A DNA stretch of 64,000 nt from Cognatilysobacter tabacisoli (GTDB taxonomy: Bacteria; Pseudomonadota; Gammaproteobacteria; Xanthomonadales; Xanthomonadaceae), in contig NZ_QXJI01000001.1 of assembly GCF_003586305.1 (NCBI RefSeq), positions 1,240,001 to 1,304,000 on the forward strand. The letters run 5' to 3'. Shown in pieces: positions 46,335 to 54,180 of this stretch (its first letter is position 1; each line of letters begins with the position of its first letter). The notes under the pieces are model-generated. The model saw nothing but the letters and a program-made list of their open reading frames with translations. It was not told the DNA's origin and did no database searches. The position numbers and the translations under genes are program-made.

Positions 46335-48203
46335 ATGCGCCGCCTCCTTGCCGTCTCCGCCCTGTCCCTCGCGCTGTGCGTGGCCTGCACGCACACCGCT
46401 CCGACCGCGTCGGCCCCGCCCGCCGGCACCGCGCCGGCAGCGCAGGCCGCCAGCACCGCCGAGGACGCGCGCCTCAATGCGTGGTTCGAGCGCAAGTACG
46501 AGGAGCAGCTGCAGCTGAGCCCGATCGCGATGACGATGCAGGGCCGCAAGGACCGCTACGGCGACATCGACGACATGTCGCGCGCATCGAGCCAGAAGCA
46601 GCTGGCGTGGATGGAGGCGGCGCTGAAGGAGATGCAGTCGACCTTCAAGTACGACGCGCTCGGCGCCGAGACCAAGCTGTCGTGGGACCTGTTCGAGTAC
46701 CAGGTCGAGGCCGCGCGCTCGGCGGACCGCTTCACCGACCACCGCTACCCGTTCGAGCAGATGGGCGGCACGCAGGCGTTCCTGCCGACGTTCATGATCA
46801 ACTTCCACAAGGTCGAAACCGAGGCCGACTACGTCGCCTACGTCTCGCGCCTGCGCCAGGTGCCGCGCGCGTTCGGCCAGCTGATGGACCAGGTCAAGCG
46901 CTCGGCGGCCCAGGGCATCCGCCCGCCGCGCTTCGCGCATGAGGGCGTGATCGAACAGGCCGGCAAGGTCGTCGCCGGCGCGCCGTTCACCGCGGGCGCC
47001 GACAGCGCGCTGTGGGCCGACGCGCAGGCCAAGGCCGACGCGCTTGTCAAGAGCGGCAAGATCGACGCCGCGCGCGCGACCCAGCTGAAGGCCGACGCCC
47101 GCAAGGCATTGGTCGAAGCCGTGCAGCCCGCGTATGCCGGCGTCATCGACTGGTTCAAGGCCGACCTGAAGAACGCGGCGGTCAATCCTTCCGGCGTCGG
47201 CACGCGCCACCCCGACGGCGCGGCGTTCTATGCCGAGCGCGTGCGCGCGTCGACCACGACCGACCTCACGCCCGAGCGCATCCACGAGATCGGCCTGGCC
47301 GAGGTTGCGCGCCTGCGCAGCGAAATGGAGGCGCTGAAGGACAAGGTCGGGTTCAAGGGCGACCTGAAGGCGTTCTTCGAGTACATCCGCACCGACCCGC
47401 GCTTCAAGTACCCGAACACCGACGCCGGCCGGCAGGCCTACATCGACGACGCGACCAAGGCGATCGCGACGATCAAGACCCAGCTGCCGAAGTACTTCGG
47501 CCTGCTGCCGAAGGCCGACCTGGTGGTCAAGCGCGTCGAGCCGTTCCGCGAAGTCGACGGCGCCGCGCAGCACTACTACCCGAGCACGCCGGACGGCTCG
47601 CGCCCGGGCGTGTACTACGCGCACCTGTCCGACATGAACGCGATGCCGAAGCCGGAGCTGGAGGTGATCGCATACCACGAGGGCCTGCCGGGCCACCACA
47701 TGCAGATCGCGATCGCGCAGGAGCTGCAGGGCGTGCCGGAGTTCCGCAAGCAGGCGCGCTTCACCGCGTACTCGGAGGGCTGGGGCCTGTACTCGGAGTG
47801 GCTCGCGCGCGAGATGCCGGGCACCTACGTCGACCCGTACTCCGAGTACGGCCGGCTGACGTCGGAAATGTGGCGCGCGATCCGGCTGGTGGTCGACACC
47901 GGCCTGCACGCGAAGGGCTGGACCCAGAAGCAGGCCGCCGACTACATGGCCGCGAACAGCTCGATTCCGCAGGCCGCGGTCGACGCCGAGATCCGCCGCT
48001 ACATCACCTGGCCGGGCCAGGCGACGAGCTACAAGATCGGCATGCTGCGCATCCAGGAGCTGCGCCGCCAGGCCGAGGCCGAGCTCGGCGACCGCTTCGA
48101 CATCCGCGGCTTCCACGACGCCGTGCTCGGCGGCGGCGCCCTGCCGCTGACGCTGCTCGAGCGTCGCGTCAACCAGTGGGTGGAGTCGCGCAAGCGCGGC
48201 TGA
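46335..48203 (+). CDS. DUF885 family metallopeptidase-like lipoprotein
   Basis: The 622-residue protein begins with a lipoprotein-type signal (RRLLAVSALSLALCVACTHT), with lipidation possible at Cys18. A Pro/Ala-rich linker follows, then the DUF885 domain. A possible metal motif is EVIAYHEGLPGHHMQIAIAQ, with the HEGxPGHH pattern typical of the family, and a later FTAYSEGWGLYSEWLAREM. DUF885 proteins resemble M2/M3-type zinc peptidases, but substrates are mostly unknown. It ends 91 bases before the convergent metallo-beta-lactamase gene, with a strong hairpin between. Confidence 0.86.
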   Translation: MRRLLAVSALSLALCVACTHTAPTASAPPAGTAPAAQAASTAEDARLNAWFERKYEEQLQLSPIAMTMQGRKDRYGDIDDMSRASSQKQLAWMEAALKEMQSTFKYDALGAETKLSWDLFEYQVEAARSADRFTDHRYPFEQMGGTQAFLPTFMINFHKVETEADYVAYVSRLRQVPRAFGQLMDQVKRSAAQGIRPPRFAHEGVIEQAGKVVAGAPFTAGADSALWADAQAKADALVKSGKIDAARATQLKADARKALVEAVQPAYAGVIDWFKADLKNAAVNPSGVGTRHPDGAAFYAERVRASTTTDLTPERIHEIGLAEVARLRSEMEALKDKVGFKGDLKAFFEYIRTDPRFKYPNTDAGRQAYIDDATKAIATIKTQLPKYFGLLPKADLVVKRVEPFREVDGAAQHYYPSTPDGSRPGVYYAHLSDMNAMPKPELEVIAYHEGLPGHHMQIAIAQELQGVPEFRKQARFTAYSEGWGLYSEWLAREMPGTYVDPYSEYGRLTSEMWRAIRLVVDTGLHAKGWTQKQAADYMAANSSIPQAAVDAEIRRYITWPGQATSYKIGMLRIQELRRQAEAELGDRFDIRGFHDAVLGGGALPLTLLERRVNQWVESRKRG

Positions 48204-48258
48204 TGCGTGCGGCGGGCCGGCGCGACGCGCCGGTCCGCGCCATCCGAACAGTGCAACG

Positions 48259-48285
48259 CCGGGGCCGGCGCGATGCCGGCCCCGG
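48259..48285. terminator. GC-rich hairpin between convergent genes
   Basis: An 11-bp perfect stem (ccggggccggc / gccggccccgg) with loop gcgat sits between the DUF885 gene and the convergent metallo-beta-lactamase gene. It has no U tract, so it is at best a bidirectional or Rho-assisted terminator. Confidence 0.5.
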
Positions 48286-48294
48286 GGCACAGCC

Positions 48295-49173
48295 TCAGAG
48301 GCTGTTGTAGATCGACGTCACCAGCTGGTCGGGCTTGATGAAGGCCTTGCCGAGCTTTTCGTCGGTCGCGGCGGTCGGCTTGGCGGCGATCACCTGCTGC
48401 AGCGTCTTGCCATCGCGCTTCATCGCCGCGATCGCGTCGCGGTAGCCCTGCAGCATGTCGCCGTAGGCGGCCAGCTCGGCGCGGTTGCTGACCGGGCCGT
48501 GGCCCGGCACGACGAGCGTGTCGGCATCGCTCATCTCGACGCCGGCGCGGATCGCCGCGAGGAAGCCGTCGATGCTGCCGCCGGACTCGAGGTCGATGAA
48601 CGGGTACAGCCCGTTGAAGTAGACGTCGCCCATGTGCAGCACGTTGGCGTTCTCGAACTTCACCAGCGAGTCGCCGTCGGTGTGCGCGCGGGCGACGTGG
48701 CGGGCGTGCACGTGGTCGCCGTTTAGGTGCAGGCTGACGCCGTCCTTGAACGTCACCACCGGCAGCGCGCCGGCCGGCGCCGCTTCGCGCGCCTCGCCGC
48801 GGAACGTGCCCGCGGTGCCCATGCGCTTGCGCACGTTGTCGTGCGCCATGATCACAGCGCCGGCCTTGCCCATCGCCTCGTTGCCGCCGGTGTGGTCGCC
48901 GTGCCAGTGGGTGTTGATGACGAAGCGCAGCGGCTGGTCGCCGATGGCCTTCAACGCGGCGAGGATCTTCTCCGACAGCGGCGCGTACTGGTCGTCGATG
49001 ATGTACGCGCCGTCGCTGCCGACGCTGGCGACGATGTTGCCGCCGGCGCCGGTCAGCACGTGGGTGCCGCCACGCAGCGCGTTGGCCTTGATCTGCACCT
49101 TGGAGAAATCCTGGGCGGCGGCGGGCGCGGCCACGAGGGCGAGCGCGAGGGCGATGCAGCGAGCGAGGCGCAT
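48295..49173 (-). CDS. Secreted metallo-beta-lactamase-fold hydrolase
   Basis: The product is 292 residues from ATG 49173. It begins with a signal peptide (MRLARCIALALALVAAPAAA). The zinc site is FVINTHWHGDHTGGNEAMG (HxHxDH), with a later His in VARAHTDGDSLVKF and VVPGHGPVSNRAELAAYG near the end. This is a binuclear zinc hydrolase fold, in the subgroup of periplasmic proteins of which most have no known substrate; true beta-lactam hydrolysis is not implied. It is convergent to the DUF885 gene and divergent from the DUF1801 gene. Confidence 0.9.
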   Translation of the reverse strand: MRLARCIALALALVAAPAAAQDFSKVQIKANALRGGTHVLTGAGGNIVASVGSDGAYIIDDQYAPLSEKILAALKAIGDQPLRFVINTHWHGDHTGGNEAMGKAGAVIMAHDNVRKRMGTAGTFRGEAREAAPAGALPVVTFKDGVSLHLNGDHVHARHVARAHTDGDSLVKFENANVLHMGDVYFNGLYPFIDLESGGSIDGFLAAIRAGVEMSDADTLVVPGHGPVSNRAELAAYGDMLQGYRDAIAAMKRDGKTLQQVIAAKPTAATDEKLGKAFIKPDQLVTSIYNSL

Positions 49174-49282
49174 GGGACGTCCGGGGTTGTGGGACCGGCC
49201 GCCACTGTATGCCGATTCGCACCGGCGACCAGTAGGCAAAATCGATCGAAAATCCGCCGGACTGGCAGACTCGGAGGCACCG

Positions 49283-49657
49283 ATGGCCACCACGCGCCCC
49301 ACCACGATCGCCGGGTACATCGCGGCCGCACCAGCCGCCGCGCGGCCGCACCTGCGCCGGCTGCATGCCATCCTGCGGTCGGTGACGCCCGACGCGACCG
49401 AGACCATCAAATGGGGCACGCCATTCTTCATCGAGCCGCGCTTCCTGTTCGCGTTCTCGGCGCACAAGGCGCATGCGAACTTCGCCCCGGGCGCGGCCAC
49501 GCTCGCGGCGTTCCGGGGCGAGCTCACCGGCCATCGGACGACGGACAACTTCCTCCAGCTCCCGTACGACCGGCCGGTGCCCGAGGACCTGGTGCGCCGC
49601 ATGGCCGAGCACCAGCTGCGCAGCTTGCGCGCACGCGACGACGCCGCGTTCTGGTAG
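49283..49657 (+). CDS. DUF1801 domain protein
   Basis: The product is 124 residues from ATG 49283 after a cggagg ribosome-binding site. It has the DUF1801 layout: TIAGYIAAAPAAARPHLRRL, VTPDATETIKWGTPFF, FAFSAHKAHANFAPGAATL and the C-terminal YDRPVPEDLVRRMAEHQL. The KWGTPFF motif is conserved in the YdhG-type family. No reaction is established. It is divergent from the metallo-beta-lactamase gene. A second DUF1801 protein is coded about 4.6 kb upstream. Confidence 0.85.
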   Translation: MATTRPTTIAGYIAAAPAAARPHLRRLHAILRSVTPDATETIKWGTPFFIEPRFLFAFSAHKAHANFAPGAATLAAFRGELTGHRTTDNFLQLPYDRPVPEDLVRRMAEHQLRSLRARDDAAFW

Positions 49658-49760
49658 TGGCGACCGGCCCAGCCCGCCCACCCGTCTGACCGCCGCGCCG
49701 GCGGCGGTGCGTTGTGCCCGGTGTCGCCGCCGAACGCGCGGCGCGCCACCGGAGCACACC

Positions 49761-50213
49761 GTGTTCGCAAGGGAACTGATCGCCGGCTGGGGCGACATGG
49801 ACTTCAACTCGCACATGCGCAACACGGCCTTCCTCGACAAGTCGGCCGACGTGCGGATGCTGTTCTTCGCCGACAACGGCTTCCCGATGAACGAGTTCAT
49901 GCGCCTGCGGCTCGGGCCGGTGATCCGCAAGGACGAGGTCGAGTACTTCAAGGAAATCCGCCTGCTCGAGGCCATGCGCGTGACGCTGGCGATCGCCGGT
50001 CTGTCGGACGATGGCAGCCGCTTCCTGCTGCGCAACGAGTTCTGGCGCGCCGGCGACCGGCTGGCCGCGCGCGTGACCAGCGCCGGCGGCTGGCTCGACC
50101 TCGCCCAGCGCAGGCTCGTCGCCCCGCCCGATGCCCTCCTGGCCGCGCTGCGCACGCTGCCGCAGACCGACGATTTCCAGCCGCTGCCGTCGAGCCTGAA
50201 GAGCGGCGGCTAG
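49761..50213 (+). CDS. Acyl-CoA thioesterase-like protein (4HBT family)
   Basis: GTG 49761, six bases after ggag, gives 150 residues; the frame extends upstream but only into non-coding sequence. The 4HBT hot-dog fold is shown by GWGDMDFNSHMRNTAFLDKS, with the D-x-N-x-H-x-N active-site pattern, and by PVIRKDEVEYFKEIRLLEAM. It probably hydrolyses acyl-CoA thioesters, in the YbgC-like group. Substrate unknown. A tandem repeat region follows its stop. Confidence 0.85.
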   Translation: MFARELIAGWGDMDFNSHMRNTAFLDKSADVRMLFFADNGFPMNEFMRLRLGPVIRKDEVEYFKEIRLLEAMRVTLAIAGLSDDGSRFLLRNEFWRAGDRLAARVTSAGGWLDLAQRRLVAPPDALLAALRTLPQTDDFQPLPSSLKSGG

Positions 50214-50296
50214 CGTCGTTCGCGCCGGGCGGGCCATAGGGGCGGCCGACGGACCGCCCGCACCGGACCCCTCGGCAAATCGCGGCGCACTGCGGC

Positions 50297-50670
50297 GGCT
50301 CGACGCTCCGAGCCGCGGAGCTTCGACGGCGAACCCTGAGTCTCGACTGTCCCACCTCTGGGGCTCCGACGGTGCACCCCGGAGGTGCACTTCCCGAGCC
50401 CCCAGGTCCAACGCCGCCCCCCTCAGGCTCGACGTTCCGACCCTTCCGGCTCCAACGGCGCACCCGGAGGCTCGGCCCTCCGACCTTCGGGCTCCAACGC
50501 TGCACCCCGCAGGCTCGACGTTCCGACCTTCGAGGTCCAACGCTGCACCCCGCAGGCGCGACGTTCCGACCCTCGAGGTCCGACGCCGCACCCCGCAGGC
50601 TCGACGCTCCGACCCCTTAGGCTCCAACGGCGCACCCGGAGGCTCGGCGCTCCGACCTTCAGAGTCCAAC
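50297..50670. repeat. 43-bp tandem repeat (about nine units)
   Basis: A unit close to ggctcgacgttccgaccttc + gaggtccaacgctgcacccc + gca repeats with a period of exactly 43 bases. Unit starts at 50297 and then every 43 bases to 50641, the ninth unit being partial. Identity between units is moderate at the left and high in the middle (units 5 to 7). The period is not a multiple of three, so no protein repeat results. Open frames crossing it on both strands are by-products of low stop frequency. No spacers exist, so it is not CRISPR. Confidence 0.85.
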
Positions 50671-50834
50671 AGAGCAGCCGGGCCACCCGCCGCGCAAGCC
50701 GTCGAGCAACGCCGGCCGACCCCAACCGTCGGCAAGGGACCACGGCCGCCCGCGGTCGCGCTGCGGCCGTAACGCCAACGCGGCGCCGGCGCTATCGTGG
50801 CGCCATCCCCGAAGCGCAGTCCCAGGAGCGACGC

Positions 50835-51038
50835 ATGACCGCTTACACCTGCCCCAAGTGCAGCGGCACCGAGTACACCCGCAACGAGATGCGCGCCGAA
50901 GGCGGCTTCTGGTCGGCCGCGTTCGACGTGGCGACCAACCGCTTCACCGCGGTGAGCTGCAGCGGCTGCGGCTATACCGAGCTCTACCGCACCGACGTCG
51001 GCGCGGGCGCGAAGCTGTTCGATTTCCTGGCCACCTGA
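50835..51038 (+). CDS. Zinc-ribbon protein (DUF2082-like)
   Basis: The product is 67 residues from ATG 50835 after a ccaggag ribosome-binding site. It has two CxxC knuckles: YTCPKCSGTEY at the N-terminus and VSCSGCGYTELYRTD near residue 42. This layout matches the small zinc-ribbon nucleic-acid-binding family (DUF2082-type). It probably binds zinc and perhaps nucleic acid. The frame runs upstream through the repeat region, but the start is set by the ribosome-binding site. Function unknown. Confidence 0.82.
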   Translation: MTAYTCPKCSGTEYTRNEMRAEGGFWSAAFDVATNRFTAVSCSGCGYTELYRTDVGAGAKLFDFLAT

Positions 51039-51115
51039 GGCGCGCCACGCGCGTCGCCGAGCGACCCCGACGCGACCGTTCCCCACGCCGGCCATCCCAT
51101 GCACAGGAGTCTGCA

Positions 51116-52108
51116 ATGCGCCTTCCGGCACTAGTGCTCGCTTGCCTGCTCGCGCCCTCCGCGTGGGCGCAGGACCGTGGCCCGGTGATCGACATGCACC
51201 TGCACGCGTTCGGCTTCGACGAATACGGCAACCCGCCTCCGCCGAACGAAGTGACCGGCGAGGTGCCTGCCGCCCTATCGGATGCGGACGCCATCCGCGC
51301 CACGCTTGCCGCGATGAAGGCGCACCGGGTGGTCCTCGCCGTGGCCAGCGGGCCGTTGGAGGACGTGCAGCGCTGGCGAAACGCCGCGCCGCAGCGACTG
51401 ATCGGCGGAGCCTACGCGGGGCCGCGCAACGCGCTGCCCGACACCGGCACGCTGCGTGAACAGGTGCGGACGGGCCAGATCGGCGTGATCGGTGAGCTCG
51501 GTCTGCAGTACCGCGGACAGCGCGCGACGGACCCGGAAGTCGCACCCTATTTCGCGCTGGCCGAGGCGCTCGACGTGCCGGTGGCCATCCACACCGGGCT
51601 CGGCGATGCCGGCACCCCGTACGGCTGCTGCCCGACGTTCCGGACATCGCTGGGCAATCCCCAGCTCGTCGAGGACGTGCTGGTGCGGCACCCGCGCATG
51701 CGGGCGTGGCTTATGCACGCCGGCTACCCGTTCCTCGCCGAGACCAAGGCGCTGCTCTACGTGTACCCGCAGCTGTACGTCGACATCGGTGTCCTCGCCT
51801 GGGCGCTGCCCCGCGCCGAATTTCACGCTTACCTGCAGGCGCTGGTCGATGCGGGCTTCGGCAAGCGCATCATGTTCGGCTCCGACCAGATGGTGTGGCC
51901 GGAAGCCATCGGACAGGCCATTGCCGGCGTCGACAGCGCCGGCTTCCTGACGCCGGCGCAGAAGCGCGACATCCTCTACAACAATGCCGCCGGCTTCCTG
52001 CGGCTGGACCGGGCGACGATCGATCGCCACCACCGCGAAGCGGCGGAGACCGCGCCGGCACCGGCACAGGCCGGCGCGGTCGGACAGGCGGCCGGATCCA
52101 CCCCGTAA
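51116..52108 (+). CDS. Secreted amidohydrolase-family protein
   Basis: The product is 330 residues from ATG 51116 after a caggagt ribosome-binding site. It has a signal peptide (MRLPALVLACLLAPSAWA). The TIM-barrel amidohydrolase metal site starts with VIDMHLHAFGFDEYG (HxH) after the signal, followed by VGVIGELGLQYRGQ-like IGELGLQYR, VPVAIHTGLGDAG (His), MRAWLMHAGYPFLAET (His) and MFGSDQMVW (Asp). This is the amidohydrolase_2 group. Substrate unknown; the export signal suggests a periplasmic or envelope hydrolase. It ends 55 bases before the convergent aminopeptidase gene. Confidence 0.87.
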   Translation: MRLPALVLACLLAPSAWAQDRGPVIDMHLHAFGFDEYGNPPPPNEVTGEVPAALSDADAIRATLAAMKAHRVVLAVASGPLEDVQRWRNAAPQRLIGGAYAGPRNALPDTGTLREQVRTGQIGVIGELGLQYRGQRATDPEVAPYFALAEALDVPVAIHTGLGDAGTPYGCCPTFRTSLGNPQLVEDVLVRHPRMRAWLMHAGYPFLAETKALLYVYPQLYVDIGVLAWALPRAEFHAYLQALVDAGFGKRIMFGSDQMVWPEAIGQAIAGVDSAGFLTPAQKRDILYNNAAGFLRLDRATIDRHHREAAETAPAPAQAGAVGQAAGSTP

Positions 52109-52162
52109 TCTCGGCTCGGTCGCGCGCCTGCGTCCGGCGCACCGACCGCACCACCCCAGGGG

Positions 52163-53323
52163 TCATTCGGAATCGAGCTCCGCGGGCGGCGCATCCCCCG
52201 CCGCCACCGCCAGCGGGCGCACGTCGTTGACCAGGTGCATCAGGAATCGGCCGGGCTGCTCCTGCATCATCATGTGCGCCGAATCCTCGAACGCGAACGC
52301 GCGCTTGGTCGGCGCGGTGATCGTGGCGAACCAGTCGGCGGCGACCCGGTGCGAGGTCGAGTAGTCGTGCAGGCCATTGAACAGGAACATCGGCGTGTCG
52401 AAGCGCGTGTACCGGCCGAAGTCGACCGACTCCAGCTGCGGCAGCAGGTGGGTCAGCGAGTACAGGCTGCCGCGGTCGATCGCCGCCAGCTCGGCGTCGC
52501 TGTAGTCGGGCGACAGCTTGCGCGCGCGGTCGAAGGCGGTGAAGTCGCGACGGCCCCACGCCAGTCCGCCGTAGTGCATGACCCACGTCCGCTGCGTGCC
52601 GATGCGTTCGATCGTCAGCTGGCCCGGCGCGCCCGGGTACGGGGCGAGCGCTTCGAGTTCGCGCACGGCCTTGGCATTGCCCTCGGCACGCGCCTGCGCC
52701 AGCGCCCAGTCGTAGCCCTGCCCTTCGCTCGTGCGCATGTCGGCAATCTGGCCCGCGCCGATGTACGCGTGCAGCCATTCGGGGCGACGCCGCGCGAGCT
52801 CGACGCCGACCACGCTGCCCCACGAATGCCCGAGCACGAACACCTTGCGCTTGCCGTAGGTCTCCATCAGGTGGCGGAGCACCACTTCGGCGTCGCGCAC
52901 GATGCCGTCGATGGTCATGCCCGGGGCCATCGCGTCGGGGGCGTTCGCGGCGTAGGTCTTGCCGGCGCCGCGCTGGTCCCACTGCACCACGGTGAAGAAG
53001 TCCTCCCACGGACGTTGGTACACGTAGGACTCGACCATCTCGGCCGCGCCGGGCCCGCCGTGCAGGTACAGCAGCACCGGGTTGCGGCGGTCGTTGCCGC
53101 GCACCGAAATCCACTGCCGGATGCCGTTGACGTCGATCGCGCGCAGTTCGTCGATGCCGTGCGGCGAGACGATCCGGCGGCTGCCGGCGACGATCGCGCG
53201 CGCATCGTCGCGGCTGAAGGCCGGCGGCGACGTCGCCGCCGCCGCAGCGGGACCGGCGGCGCGCGCGGACGCGACGGCGGACAGGGTGATCAACGCGATG
53301 CAGGCGAATCCTTGAAAGCGCAT
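52163..53323 (-). CDS. Prolyl aminopeptidase-like alpha/beta hydrolase (S33)
   Basis: The product is 386 residues from ATG 53323, with a signal peptide (MRFQGFACIALITLSAVASA). The S33 iminopeptidase blocks are LLYLHGGPGAAEMVESYVYQ (oxyanion), QWDQRGAGKTY and VFVLGHSWGSVVGVELARRR, with nucleophile Ser in GHSWGS. The C-terminal part has MFLFNGLHDYSTSHRVAADW (Asp) and FEDSAHMMMQEQPGRFL (His). It may remove N-terminal Pro or act as a lipase or esterase. It is exported, unlike cytoplasmic PIP enzymes. Confidence 0.87.
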   Translation of the reverse strand: MRFQGFACIALITLSAVASARAAGPAAAAATSPPAFSRDDARAIVAGSRRIVSPHGIDELRAIDVNGIRQWISVRGNDRRNPVLLYLHGGPGAAEMVESYVYQRPWEDFFTVVQWDQRGAGKTYAANAPDAMAPGMTIDGIVRDAEVVLRHLMETYGKRKVFVLGHSWGSVVGVELARRRPEWLHAYIGAGQIADMRTSEGQGYDWALAQARAEGNAKAVRELEALAPYPGAPGQLTIERIGTQRTWVMHYGGLAWGRRDFTAFDRARKLSPDYSDAELAAIDRGSLYSLTHLLPQLESVDFGRYTRFDTPMFLFNGLHDYSTSHRVAADWFATITAPTKRAFAFEDSAHMMMQEQPGRFLMHLVNDVRPLAVAAGDAPPAELDSE

Positions 53324-53492
53324 GGTGGTGCTCCGTGTGGTTCGCGGCCAGTGTCCCGCGACCGGCGCGCGCAACCATCTGTCGTCGGTCACTGCAACCG
53401 CGCGCGGCCTGCCCGTATCGGTGCCAGCTTGCGGCGCGGGCGCGCGATGCGTTCAATCCTCGGTGAGTGAATTGACCGGAAGCGACACGCGA

Positions 53493-54038
53493 ATGCGCGA
53501 ATCAGCCAATGCGCCCATCGTCCGACGACACTCACTCGCGGACGCACCCGCCCTGCACGCCGCCGTGCGCGCGTCGATCGACACGCTGTCGATCTGGCTG
53601 CCGTGGTGCCACCGCGATTACGCGCTGGACGACGCGAGGCGGTGGATCGACGCCTGCATCGCCCACTGGCGCGACGGCACCGGGTTCCCGATGGGAATCT
53701 TCGACGCGAACGGCAACGTGCTTGGCGGTGCCGGTCTCAGCGACGTCGACCGCGCGGCGCACACCGCCAACCTCGGCTACTGGGTCGCCGACGCGCACCG
53801 CGGCCGCGGCGTCGCGACCGCAGCGGCGCGCCACATGGCGCGGCTCGCGTTCGACGAGTTGCGCTTCGACCGCCTGACGATCGCCGTGCTGACGCGCAAC
53901 GCCGCGAGCCAGCGGGTCGCAGAGAAGCTCGGCGCCCGCCTTATCGGCAAACGCACGCACGCCTTGGCGTGGCAGGGCCGACGGGCGCCGGCGCGACTCT
54001 ACGCGCTGGAGCCTCGCGACCTGGTACCGCTCGACTGA
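53493..54038 (+). CDS. GNAT acetyltransferase (RimJ/RimL-like)
   Basis: The product is 181 residues from ATG 53493. The GNAT fold is shown by APIVRRHSLADAPALHAAV at the start, GFPMGIFDANGNVLGGAGLS, the acetyl-CoA-binding ADAHRGRGVATAAARHMARL with Q/RxxGxG/A and VAEKLGARLIGKRTH. It is the ribosomal-protein or small-molecule N-acetyltransferase type; substrate unknown. It is divergent from the aminopeptidase gene (170 bases) and convergent to the GH31 gene 143 bases away. Confidence 0.85.
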   Translation: MRESANAPIVRRHSLADAPALHAAVRASIDTLSIWLPWCHRDYALDDARRWIDACIAHWRDGTGFPMGIFDANGNVLGGAGLSDVDRAAHTANLGYWVADAHRGRGVATAAARHMARLAFDELRFDRLTIAVLTRNAASQRVAEKLGARLIGKRTHALAWQGRRAPARLYALEPRDLVPLD

Positions 54039-54180
54039 CGTCGCAGCGCGCGGCCCGGCCAGCGGCGACGGGCGCATCCCAACGCATCAACGGTCAGCGG
54101 GCCGCCATCGCTCCAGGACGACCGGCCATCACGGACCGCCGGCTCGACACCGAGCCGATGGGTGCCGCCGCCTTGCACAT

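Noticed and set aside
50297-50670. CRISPR array in the repeat region
   Set aside because: Units are contiguous with no variable spacers, and no cas genes are present. It is a tandem repeat.
50372-50743. Protein-coding repeats in the 43-bp region
   Set aside because: A period of 43 is not divisible by three, so the frame rotates every unit. No single repeat protein would be maintained.
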